From: Smithellaceae bacterium
GTDB taxonomy: Bacteria; Desulfobacterota; Syntrophia; Syntrophales; JAQULV01
DNA length: 5,868 bases
Assembly: GCA_028718405.1 (NCBI GenBank)
Contig: JAQULV010000107.1
Coordinates: forward strand, 1 to 5,868
Reading direction: 5' to 3'
Made by a program: the position numbers and the translations under genes. The notes beneath the pieces are model-generated. The model worked only from the letters and a program-made list of their open reading frames with translations. It was not told where the DNA came from and searched no databases. This document shows positions 1 to 5,868 of this stretch, piece after piece (within the stretch, counting starts at the first letter, position 1; every line of letters starts with the position of its first letter).

Positions 1-2
1 TT

Positions 3-695
3 ATGACGGGCAGGTCGCTGCTCGAGGAAAGCCCCGTTCAACCACGGGACCGCAGGGTGCTCGTGCTTCTTCTCGACGGCTGGGGCTACAACCCCGATGA
101 CCGGGGGAACCTGATCGCCGAAGCGAAAACTCCCGTCATGGACCGGTTGTTATCTACCTGCCCCCACGCGGTCCTGGAGGCGGCGGGCGAAGCGGTAGGG
201 CTGCCGGCGCGGACGGTGGGCAACTCCGAGGCGGGGCATCTGCATATCGGCGCCGGGAGAAGGATTTATGCCGACCGTGTCTTGATAGACCGTGCCATTG
301 CCGACGGTTCGTTCTTCGCGAAGGAAGCGTTTTTGAGCGTCATGCGCTCCGCCAAGACCCAGGGAAAGGCTCTTCATCTTCTGGGTATCGTCTCCTTCTT
401 CAGTTCCCACGGCTCCCTGAATCACCTCTTTGCCCTTCTCGAAATGGCAAAGAGGGAATCTCTAAACGAGGTGTACATCCACGCCATGCTGGGAAGACGC
501 GGCGAATTGCCGGAAAGCGGGGCGCGCTACATCGCGAGCATCGACGACAAGACCTCGGAGCTGGGCCTGGGCAAGGTGGTGTCGGTGATCGGCAGGTACT
601 GGTCCATGGATCGCGAGGAGAACTGGGACAGGATCGAAAAGACCTACCGTATGCTCGTCTACGGCGAAGGGACGCAGGTTTTCGAAAGGGACTAG
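3..695 (+). CDS. N-terminal half of cofactor-independent phosphoglycerate mutase, degenerate
   Basis: The 230 residues align without visible gaps to the first half of 2,3-bisphosphoglycerate-independent phosphoglycerate mutase, a two-domain cytosolic enzyme of about 510 residues that interconverts 3- and 2-phosphoglycerate. Visible are the metal-site DGWG (D25), the AKTPVMD segment, GNSEAGH with the phosphoserine S75, and GRYWSMDR with R198 and R204. Compared from memory with Bacillus stearothermophilus numbering, all key positions are offset by 13. H136 matches H123, R166 matches R153, but G167 replaces the catalytic Asp154, and the usual DGGVHSH and DGRDT stretches are altered. The protein stops just after the point matching residue 217, so the second part of the phosphotransferase domain and the C-terminal metal ligands are missing. 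Enzyme activity is therefore unlikely. It may be a repurposed paralogue or a decaying remnant. The ATG lies two bases from the window edge, so the true start could be further upstream. The stop is two bases before the macro gene. Confidence 0.75.
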   Translation: MTGRSLLEESPVQPRDRRVLVLLLDGWGYNPDDRGNLIAEAKTPVMDRLLSTCPHAVLEAAGEAVGLPARTVGNSEAGHLHIGAGRRIYADRVLIDRAIADGSFFAKEAFLSVMRSAKTQGKALHLLGIVSFFSSHGSLNHLFALLEMAKRESLNEVYIHAMLGRRGELPESGARYIASIDDKTSELGLGKVVSVIGRYWSMDREENWDRIEKTYRMLVYGEGTQVFERD

Positions 696-697
696 AG

Positions 698-1231
698 ATG
701 GAAGTCAAGATCGACAAAGCCATTCTGGCGCTCGTGCAAGGCGACATCACGGACGAAGAGACCGATGCCATCGTCAACGCCGCCAATGAGGGGTTGAGGG
801 GTGGTGCTGGCGTCGACGGAGCCATTCATAGCGCCGGCGGGCCGGCCATAATGGCAGAGTGTCGCAAGATCGGATACTGCCCTACCGGCCAAGCCGTTAT
901 AACTACAGGCGGGAACCTCCGGGCGCGATATGTGATCCACACGGTGGGCCCCGTTTACCGGGGGGGGACGAAGGGTGAGGAGGCGTTGCTGAGAAGCGCC
1001 TACAAGGAGAGTCTGAAACTGGCGTCAGAGAAGGGACTGAAAAGCATCTCTTTTCCAGCGATCAGCGCCGGCGTCTACGGCTACCCATTGGCAGAGGCGG
1101 CGAGAGTGGCTCTGACGGCCGCGATAGACTACCTCAGAGAACATGACGACATTACCATGGTGCGTTTCGTCCTCTATAACCGCGGAACCTACGATGCATT
1201 CTCCGGCGCTTTGAAAAAGTTAATAGGATGA
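698..1231 (+). CDS. Macro-domain protein, probable (O-acetyl-)ADP-ribose hydrolase
   Basis: This is a 177-residue single macro domain of normal length for the MacroD/YmdB type. These cytosolic proteins bind ADP-ribose, and many hydrolyse O-acetyl-ADP-ribose or remove mono-ADP-ribose from acidic residues. The domain signature is complete: QGDITDEETDAIVNAAN (residues 14-30) supplies the adenine-contacting Asp16 and the Asn pair N27/N30. GGAGVDGAIH (35-44) is the first phosphate loop and contains Asp40, the usual catalytic position. Then come CPTGQAVITTGGNL (61-74), RYVIHTVGPVY (77-87) and the second phosphate loop FPAISAGVYGYP (119-130). The only motif oddity is Ala37 where most relatives have Gly. 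The start is supported by GAAAGGG at 684-690, seven bases before the ATG and inside the last codons of the preceding gene, which suggests co-transcription and possibly translational coupling. The substrate cannot be decided from sequence, and a pure binding role remains possible. Confidence 0.92.
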   Translation: MEVKIDKAILALVQGDITDEETDAIVNAANEGLRGGAGVDGAIHSAGGPAIMAECRKIGYCPTGQAVITTGGNLRARYVIHTVGPVYRGGTKGEEALLRSAYKESLKLASEKGLKSISFPAISAGVYGYPLAEAARVALTAAIDYLREHDDITMVRFVLYNRGTYDAFSGALKKLIG

Positions 1232-1246
1232 ATTCGAGACGGAAAG

Positions 1247-4200
1247 ATGAAGAAGGCAAGTGATCCCGAAGAAATGATAAAAGCCTTAGAAGAGGCCCGA
1301 CGGAAGTTGCGGGACTGCGAGGATAGATTTCAGTCTTTCACGGATTCCCTGCCGCAGATCATCTTTGAGGCGAATACGGAAGGGAAGATCGTCTTCGCCA
1401 ACCGCAACGCCTTCGGCGTATTCGGTTACACGGAAGAGGATTTCGATCGCGGCCTGTTCCTCCCGGATATGGTGGTGCCCGAAGAGCGAACTCTCCTCGT
1501 GGAGAATTTCCGCAGGGTCCTGGCGGGAGAGAAACACGGCATCTACCACACGGCCCGAAGGAAGGACGGTGGCACGTTCCCGATCAGTGTTCACACCAAC
1601 TTGAAGAAGCGGGGCCGCAAGACGGTGGGGTTCATCGGCATCGTCATCGATATTACGAAACGAAAGCAGATGGAAGACGAGCTGCGGAGGGGAGAGGAAC
1701 GCCTCCGTCTGATTACCGATCATATCCTGGATATCGTCGGCCAGATAGACACGCAGGGGATACTCCGGTACATCAGCCCGTCCGTGAAGCGGCTCCTGGG
1801 ATACGATGCGGAGGAACTCATCGGCAAGCCCTGGTTGGACGTGATCCACCCTGAAGATTCACAAAAGGTCATGGATGTCTTTCTCAATGCGCTGGGCTCG
1901 AGCCGGAGCGGCATATTGGATTGCCGCGTCCGTCATAAGGCGGGACAATATCTTAGGATCGAAGGTACCGGCAACTTTATCGTTGACGAGAAAGGCAATA
2001 TCTCCGGTTCCGTCTTCACCGCCCGCGACGTCACAGAGCAACGCAGGACGCAAGAGGCCTTGCGCGTCAGCGAAGAGCGCCTCCGCATGATCACCGATAA
2101 TGTCACCGACGTCGTCACACAGATTAGCGTAGAAGGCATATATGAGTACGTGAGCCCCTCCGTAAAGAGGATCCTTGGCTACGATCCCAAAGTCCTGCTG
2201 GGCAGATCCTTTGTGGAGTTGGTCCATCCCGACGACCTTGATCAGGTGGTGGCCACCGCTACTAATGCGCTGAATACGAAGACCAGCGGCTCCATGGAGT
2301 TTCGTTATCGTCATGCCGACGGCCACTACATATGGATGGAAGCGGGCGGCAAACTGATCATGGACGAGCACGGGGAAGTGAGCGGGGCCGTCTTCAACGG
2401 CCGGGATATCACCGAAAGCAAGCAGGCCGAAGAAGATCTTCAGGAGAGCCGGATCAGATTTCTCAGCATGACGGAAAACGTTCCCGGCATCATCTATCAG
2501 TTCGTCCTCCATCCCGACGGCTCCATGTCTGTTCCTTACGTGAGTGAGAGCGCCTCCAAGATGGATCTCGACGTCGATATCCAGGAGATCATCGCCGATC
2601 CTCTAAAGGTTTTTGAATTGGTCCCCCCCGCCGAGCGGGAATGGGCCATCGCCTCCATCTTCGAATCGGCCGAATCAATGCAGCCCTGGATATGGGAAGG
2701 GCCGGTCCTTCTCGCCGGGAGACAATCGTGGTTCCGAGGCATAGCGCATCCGCGGCGCATGGAAAACGGCGATACGCTTTGGGACGGCCTGCTGATGGAT
2801 GCCACCGCCTACAAAAACATGGAGGACAGCCTGCGCCAGTCCGAAAGCCGCTACCGTGCCATCTTCGAGAACACGGGCACCGCAAACGTGATTCTGGAAG
2901 AAGATATGACCATATCATTGGCCAACACCGGCTGGGAGAAGATATCGAAGTACTCGCGGGAGGAGACGGAGGGCAAAAGAAAGTGGACCGACTTCGTTCT
3001 TTCCGAGGATATGGAAAGGCTTAGGGACTACCACAAACGACGGAGAACCAGCGAGGACAGCGCGCCCCACCAGTATGAATTCCGCTTCCGCAGCAAGACG
3101 GGCGAGATCAGAAACGTGATGACCACTGTGGCGCTCATCCCTGGAACGAAACAGAGAGTGGCCTCCATGATAGACATCACCGCTCTCAAGGAGGCCGGCA
3201 AGGCACTAAAGGACAGCGAGGAAAGGTGGCACTTCGCTCTGGAGGGAAGCGGTGACGGCGTTTGCGACTGGAATCTGGAGACAAAGGAGATCTTCTTTTC
3301 CCAGAGGTGGAAAGAGATCTTCGGCTACGGCGACGAGGACCTCTCCCTCACGCTCGCCGATTATATCGAAGAATGGGGCAAGCGCATCCATCCTCGTGAC
3401 CTCAAGGCGGCCTACGATGAAATCCAGAAACACTTCCGGGGTGAGACTCCTTTCTTCGCCAGCGAACATCGGATCCTGTGCAAGGACGGCAACTACAAGT
3501 GGGTACTGGTGCGAGGGCGGATCATGTCGCGCTCTCCGAAGGGGGAACCCATCCGCATCGTCAGCACCTATACGGATATCAGCGATCGCAAACGTCTGGA
3601 GGCGCAGCTCCTGCAGGCACAGAAGATGGAGGCGGTGGGAACCTTGGCCGGCGGCATTGCCCATGACTTCAACAATCTTCTTCTGGGAATCCAGGGCAAC
3701 GCGTCACTCGCCATCCTCAACATCGATTCGCGCCATCCCAGCCATCGCCATCTGAACGCTATTGAGGAGATTGTCCGCAGTGGCGCCGATCTGACCAGGC
3801 AGCTTTTGGGCTTCGCCCGCCATGGGAAATATGAAGTCAAGACCACCGAACCCAACGTTTTGATCGAAAGGACCATCGATCTGTTTGCCCGGACCCGTAA
3901 GGATGTCCGCGTCCACAAGAAGCTCGCTCCCGACCTTTGGAATATCGAGGCGGACCAGGGACAGATGGAGCAGGTCCTGCTCAACCTCTATGTGAACGCC
4001 TGGCAGGCCATGGAAGGTGGCGGCGACCTTTACCTGGAGACGTCCAATATCGTTCTCGACGAAAATTACGTGCAACCCCTCAGTGTGCCGCCGGGCAACT
4101 ATATCAAGATATCCGTCACCGACACGGGTGTCGGCATGGATGCCAAGACAAAAGAGAGGCTGTTCGAGCCTTTCTTCACAACCAAGGAAGTCGGAAGAGG

Positions 4201-4729
4201 TCTGGGATTGGCTTCGGCCTATGGCATCATCAAGAACCACGAGGGTTTCATTAACGTCTACAGTGAAAAAGGCCTGGGAACAACGTTCAATATCTATCTG
4301 CCCGCCACGGAAAAGAGTACTACCGTCGCTACGGCACAGATCGGCGAAATCAAAAAGGGAGATGAGACGATCCTTTTGGTTGACGACGAGGATATCGTAG
4401 AGGTCACGAGAGAGATCCTGGAGACCTTAGGCTACAAGCCTATTGTCGCCCGCAGTGGCGCCGAGGCGATCGATATTTATAAGGAAAGAAAAGAAGAGAT
4501 CGATCTGGTCATCCTGGATATGATCATGCCCGGTATGGGAGGAAGGGAAACCTTCGACAACCTTAAGGTCATCAATCCCGACATCAAGGTGATCCTCTCC
4601 AGCGGCTATAGCATCAACGGCGAAGCCAACAAGATCATGCAGCGTGGCTGCGCCGGTTTCATTCAGAAACCTTTCACCATCCGCGAGCTCTCCCAGCACA
4701 TAAGGGACATCCTGGACCGAGAAAAGTAG
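1247..4729 (+). CDS. Soluble multi-PAS hybrid sensor histidine kinase with C-terminal receiver
   Basis: This 1160-residue two-component kinase shows no signal peptide or membrane segment and is probably cytosolic. Six PAS-like units precede the kinase core, at roughly 25-145, 150-275, 276-401, 402-527, 531-650 and 656-785, most ending in a DIT/DVT motif followed by a charged helical linker. Units 2 and 3 are a tandem pair. Unit 4 (MTENVPGIIYQF) and unit 6 (WHFALEGSGDGVCDWNL) are of the PAS_3 type. The HisKA H-box AGGIAHDFNN holds phospho-acceptor His806; the HDxxN spacing matches the known phosphatase motif, so it may both phosphorylate and dephosphorylate. The ATPase domain shows an N-box (N913, N917), G1 DTGVGM (D959), F-box LFEPFFTTK (972-980) and G2 GRGLGLAS (983-990). 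The receiver (about 1040-1157) has D1046/D1047, acceptor D1091, switch Ser1119 and Lys1141, all intact. The signal sensed is unknown. No response regulator or Hpt gene is nearby. The start is the first in-frame ATG, 15 bases after the macro stop, with only a weak GAG ribosome site. Confidence 0.95.
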   Translation: MKKASDPEEMIKALEEARRKLRDCEDRFQSFTDSLPQIIFEANTEGKIVFANRNAFGVFGYTEEDFDRGLFLPDMVVPEERTLLVENFRRVLAGEKHGIYHTARRKDGGTFPISVHTNLKKRGRKTVGFIGIVIDITKRKQMEDELRRGEERLRLITDHILDIVGQIDTQGILRYISPSVKRLLGYDAEELIGKPWLDVIHPEDSQKVMDVFLNALGSSRSGILDCRVRHKAGQYLRIEGTGNFIVDEKGNISGSVFTARDVTEQRRTQEALRVSEERLRMITDNVTDVVTQISVEGIYEYVSPSVKRILGYDPKVLLGRSFVELVHPDDLDQVVATATNALNTKTSGSMEFRYRHADGHYIWMEAGGKLIMDEHGEVSGAVFNGRDITESKQAEEDLQESRIRFLSMTENVPGIIYQFVLHPDGSMSVPYVSESASKMDLDVDIQEIIADPLKVFELVPPAEREWAIASIFESAESMQPWIWEGPVLLAGRQSWFRGIAHPRRMENGDTLWDGLLMDATAYKNMEDSLRQSESRYRAIFENTGTANVILEEDMTISLANTGWEKISKYSREETEGKRKWTDFVLSEDMERLRDYHKRRRTSEDSAPHQYEFRFRSKTGEIRNVMTTVALIPGTKQRVASMIDITALKEAGKALKDSEERWHFALEGSGDGVCDWNLETKEIFFSQRWKEIFGYGDEDLSLTLADYIEEWGKRIHPRDLKAAYDEIQKHFRGETPFFASEHRILCKDGNYKWVLVRGRIMSRSPKGEPIRIVSTYTDISDRKRLEAQLLQAQKMEAVGTLAGGIAHDFNNLLLGIQGNASLAILNIDSRHPSHRHLNAIEEIVRSGADLTRQLLGFARHGKYEVKTTEPNVLIERTIDLFARTRKDVRVHKKLAPDLWNIEADQGQMEQVLLNLYVNAWQAMEGGGDLYLETSNIVLDENYVQPLSVPPGNYIKISVTDTGVGMDAKTKERLFEPFFTTKEVGRGLGLASAYGIIKNHEGFINVYSEKGLGTTFNIYLPATEKSTTVATAQIGEIKKGDETILLVDDEDIVEVTREILETLGYKPIVARSGAEAIDIYKERKEEIDLVILDMIMPGMGGRETFDNLKVINPDIKVILSSGYSINGEANKIMQRGCAGFIQKPFTIRELSQHIRDILDREK
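1694..2449 (+). repeat. Tandem PAS-domain duplication within the kinase
   Basis: Residues 150-275 and 276-401 of the kinase are two consecutive 126-residue copies that align end to end without a net gap. Both begin EERLR, share SPSVKR followed by LGYD, then HP and one acidic pair, and finish with RD-x-TE. By hand count about 58 of 126 positions are identical (roughly 45 percent). The DNA is clearly diverged, so this is an old domain duplication rather than a recent repeat likely to recombine. Confidence 0.85.
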
Positions 4730-4733
4730 GAGG
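4728..4733 (+). promoter_or_regulatory. AGGAGG ribosome binding site with unusually long spacer
   Basis: A perfect AGGAGG overlaps the kinase stop codon TAG (4727-4729). It lies 14 bases before the ATG of the lipoprotein gene at 4748, longer than the usual 5-10. No alternative in-frame start lies between them, because the frame is closed by that same TAG. A TTG at 4743, at a good 9-base distance but out of frame, opens a two-codon ORF that ends on the ATGA at 4748-4751. Confidence 0.6.
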
Positions 4734-4747
4734 ATCATACTTTTGAA

Positions 4748-5131
4748 ATGACGCGCATAAATAGGTTTTTCAGGCTGTTACTTTTTACCTTCCTCGTCCT
4801 GGCACTGACCGGTGCCTGCGGCTACCGGTCCTATAAAGAAGGAGTGGCCGTAGATACGGGCGGTGTAGAGAAGAAGCTTGTCGTCGGCAAGACGACAAAA
4901 CAGGAAGTGCTCTTAGGTTTCGGAGTGCCGACTAGAACGTTGGACAACGACAGAATATTCTTCTACACATGGACGGAAGGCAGTAAGGCCAAGGTCTGGG
5001 TATACAAAGGCACTTCTGCCGATACTTACAGTCTCATGGTTCTCTTCGACGAGGGTGGCATCGTGAAGGACTACAAGATCACCAAGACGGGGGCGGAATC
5101 GCAAAAGAGTCTCTTCGGAGGCACCGACTAG
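4748..5131 (+). CDS. Small BamE/SmpA-like outer-membrane lipoprotein
   Basis: This is a 127-residue predicted lipoprotein. The N-terminus has three arginines (R3, R6, R9), a hydrophobic core from about residue 10 to 20, and a lipobox-like LTGAC ending at Cys24, the only suitable cysteine. Gly follows at +2, so by the Lol rule of enterobacteria it would go to the outer membrane. The Thr at position -3 is less common than Leu or Val but tolerated. The mature part carries a pattern typical of SmpA/OmlA/BamE-like small domains: KLVVGKTTKQEVLLGFGVPT (43-62), then an aromatic FFYTW strand (71-75), a long strand with valines and tyrosines, and VLFDEGGIVKDYKITK (98-113). True BamE supports outer-membrane protein assembly, but this fold is shared by many unrelated lipoproteins, so the role is open. 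It follows the kinase by 18 bases and is probably in the same operon. Confidence 0.75.
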   Translation: MTRINRFFRLLLFTFLVLALTGACGYRSYKEGVAVDTGGVEKKLVVGKTTKQEVLLGFGVPTRTLDNDRIFFYTWTEGSKAKVWVYKGTSADTYSLMVLFDEGGIVKDYKITKTGAESQKSLFGGTD

Positions 5132-5133
5132 AT

Positions 5134-5167
5134 GGAGGCGCCGCAGCGAGATCGCGACGGCGCCTCC
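5134..5167. terminator. GC-rich hairpin between convergent genes, possible bidirectional terminator
   Basis: GGAGGCGCCG (5134-5143) and CGGCGCCTCC (5158-5167) are perfect 10-bp complements around a 14-base loop, which can add a small inner GCG/CGC stem. The hairpin begins two bases after the lipoprotein stop and ends four bases from the stop of the minus-strand gene. Its position suits a shared terminator or RNA 3'-end stabiliser. There is no T-run on either side, so it is not a canonical intrinsic terminator. Confidence 0.55.
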
Positions 5168-5171
5168 TTGG

Positions 5172-5868
5172 CTAATAAGACCCCAGATGAGCGAATCCGG
5201 GGATCGAAAATCTTCTATCCTTCTTCACCACCCAGCCGGCAATTTTCTCCACGTTCTGCGTTCCGATGAGATTCACGCTTCCCTCCAGAAATCCCACGTG
5301 GGGGCGCAGAAACCTGTACCAGATACTGTTCTTGATGAAATAGGCCGTTGAGAAGAACCTATTGAAACGCTTCAGCTCCCGCTCCGCCCTGACCGGGTCG
5401 TACACTGCCAGCGCCGACACCTTGCCGGAAATAAGTGCCCCGAGGATGCCGAACCAGAACATAGGGTCCATATAGCCGGCAATCGTCCCGCACAGGATAA
5501 GCCCCTTCTGCGTAAGCCGAGGGTTTCTGGCACTTCCGACGGGAACGGCGCCGGAAACGTAACGCCAGTTTTCATGCTCGATCCCTTCGTTGCGCTTCAT
5601 GAAATCCTCATACTTGGTCAGGGCCTCCCTGGAAACGGGACGGATGGAAAAGAGCAAGTCAAAATAGTAGTTGTTGGTTGAGCTCAGATAGCCGTACTCG
5701 GAAATGGATTCGTCCAGCCATATACAGGAGTAGTTGCTGAAACCGATCTCGCCGCGGGAGATCCAGCCGTACCAGCGCAGGTACGGGATGTCGAGCATCT
5801 CGTAGACCTCCGGCATCAGACCGCAGGCCACGATCGTCCCCGCCGGCAGCTTCCCCAGGTCCTCCTTG
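5172..5868 (-). CDS. C-terminal part of an FAD-dependent oxidoreductase, geranylgeranyl-reductase-like (start beyond window)
   Basis: The frame stays open to the right edge, giving 231 visible codons. A GTG at 5831 could be read as a start, but open, protein-like codons (KEDLGKLPAGTI) continue upstream of it, so the gene almost certainly begins outside the window. The segment LPAGTIVACGLMPEVYEMLDIPY resembles the stretch of group-2 flavoprotein monooxygenase/reductases where a substrate or FAD contact follows 'ATG'. Near plus-strand 5400-5500 the text GLILCGTIAGYMDPMFWFG, then GALISGKVSALAVYDP, matches the third FAD motif of geranylgeranyl reductases and related enzymes (usual form GDAAG-x-x-x-P, then A-x-x-SG). 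The usual Asp after Gly is Thr here, and Phe/Trp residues replace the usual small-residue loop. After it comes a helical tail rich in aromatic residues with no clear membrane span. Geranylgeranyl reductases reduce isoprenoid double bonds of lipids. The substrate here is unknown, and the N-terminal GxGxxG dinucleotide motif is not visible. It is convergent with the plus-strand cluster. Confidence 0.6.
   Translation of the reverse strand, partial: KEDLGKLPAGTIVACGLMPEVYEMLDIPYLRWYGWISRGEIGFSNYSCIWLDESISEYGYLSSTNNYYFDLLFSIRPVSREALTKYEDFMKRNEGIEHENWRYVSGAVPVGSARNPRLTQKGLILCGTIAGYMDPMFWFGILGALISGKVSALAVYDPVRAERELKRFNRFFSTAYFIKNSIWYRFLRPHVGFLEGSVNLIGTQNVEKIAGWVVKKDRRFSIPGFAHLGSY

Noticed and set aside
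400..825. Minus-strand 141-residue open frame over the mutase/macro junction
   Set aside because: It is rich in Ser, Arg and Pro with no recognisable motif, and it crosses two plus-strand genes that both carry conserved family motifs. It is a shadow of GC-biased codons.
696..1246. Continuation of the missing second half of the mutase in another frame (simple frameshift)
   Set aside because: The sequence after 695 encodes a complete macro domain from its own start, and no mutase B-domain or C-terminal metal-ligand motif appears in any frame of the window.
1859..2512. Minus-strand 217-residue open frame opposite PAS units 2-4
   Set aside because: It lies wholly antisense to conserved PAS sequence and has no ribosome site or domain pattern. 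Its Asp/Ile/Gly-rich text mirrors the plus-strand codons.
2623..2629. Seven-cytosine run in the kinase gene as a slippage site
   Set aside because: It encodes Val-Pro-Pro-Ala in a plausible PAS context, is shorter than typical phase-variable tracts, and no interrupted or shifted frame is visible.
3704..4240. Minus-strand 178-residue open frame opposite the kinase core
   Set aside because: It is antisense to the HisKA and ATPase motifs, and nothing independent supports translation.
5172..5831. GTG at 5831 as the start of the minus-strand oxidoreductase
   Set aside because: Open and protein-like coding continues upstream to the window edge, and a family member of only 219 residues would lack the FAD dinucleotide-binding domain.

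Overview
The window looks like ordinary chromosome from a Gram-negative bacterium of moderately high GC. A deltaproteobacterial (Desulfobacterota-like) host is my best guess. It rests on the style of the large soluble multi-PAS hybrid kinase (a GGIAHDFNN-type H-box with a C-terminal receiver) and on a BamE-like lipoprotein, which implies an outer membrane. This is inference, because no rRNA or marker gene is present.

Layout: four plus-strand genes are packed with gaps of 2, 15 and 18 bases and probably form one transcription unit. They are (i) 3-695, a gene matching only the N-terminal half of cofactor-independent phosphoglycerate mutase, with a damaged phosphotransfer site; (ii) 698-1231, a macro-domain ADP-ribose-binding protein or hydrolase; (iii) 1247-4729, a 1160-residue soluble hybrid histidine kinase with six PAS-like domains and a C-terminal receiver; (iv) 4748-5131, a small BamE/SmpA-like lipoprotein. 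A perfect 10-bp inverted repeat at 5134-5167 follows. A convergent minus-strand gene then runs off the right edge (5172-5868, 3' part only) and resembles the C-terminal part of an FAD-dependent oxidoreductase of the geranylgeranyl-reductase type. No stretch over 300 bases lacks a gene, and I see no tRNA, rRNA, CRISPR array or transposon.

How the genes work together is unclear. The kinase has no membrane segment and no separate response regulator in view, so its receiver is the only visible phosphoryl destination. The macro protein suggests ADP-ribose or O-acetyl-ADP-ribose turnover. The mutase half keeps the sugar-phosphate arginines and the phosphoserine position but lacks the catalytic Asp and all the C-terminal metal ligands, so it is unlikely to be a working glycolytic enzyme. 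I do not see a clear new defence or mobile system here. The most unusual items are the half-mutase in an apparent operon, the two-codon mini-ORF overlapping the lipoprotein start, and the altered FAD motif of the last gene.
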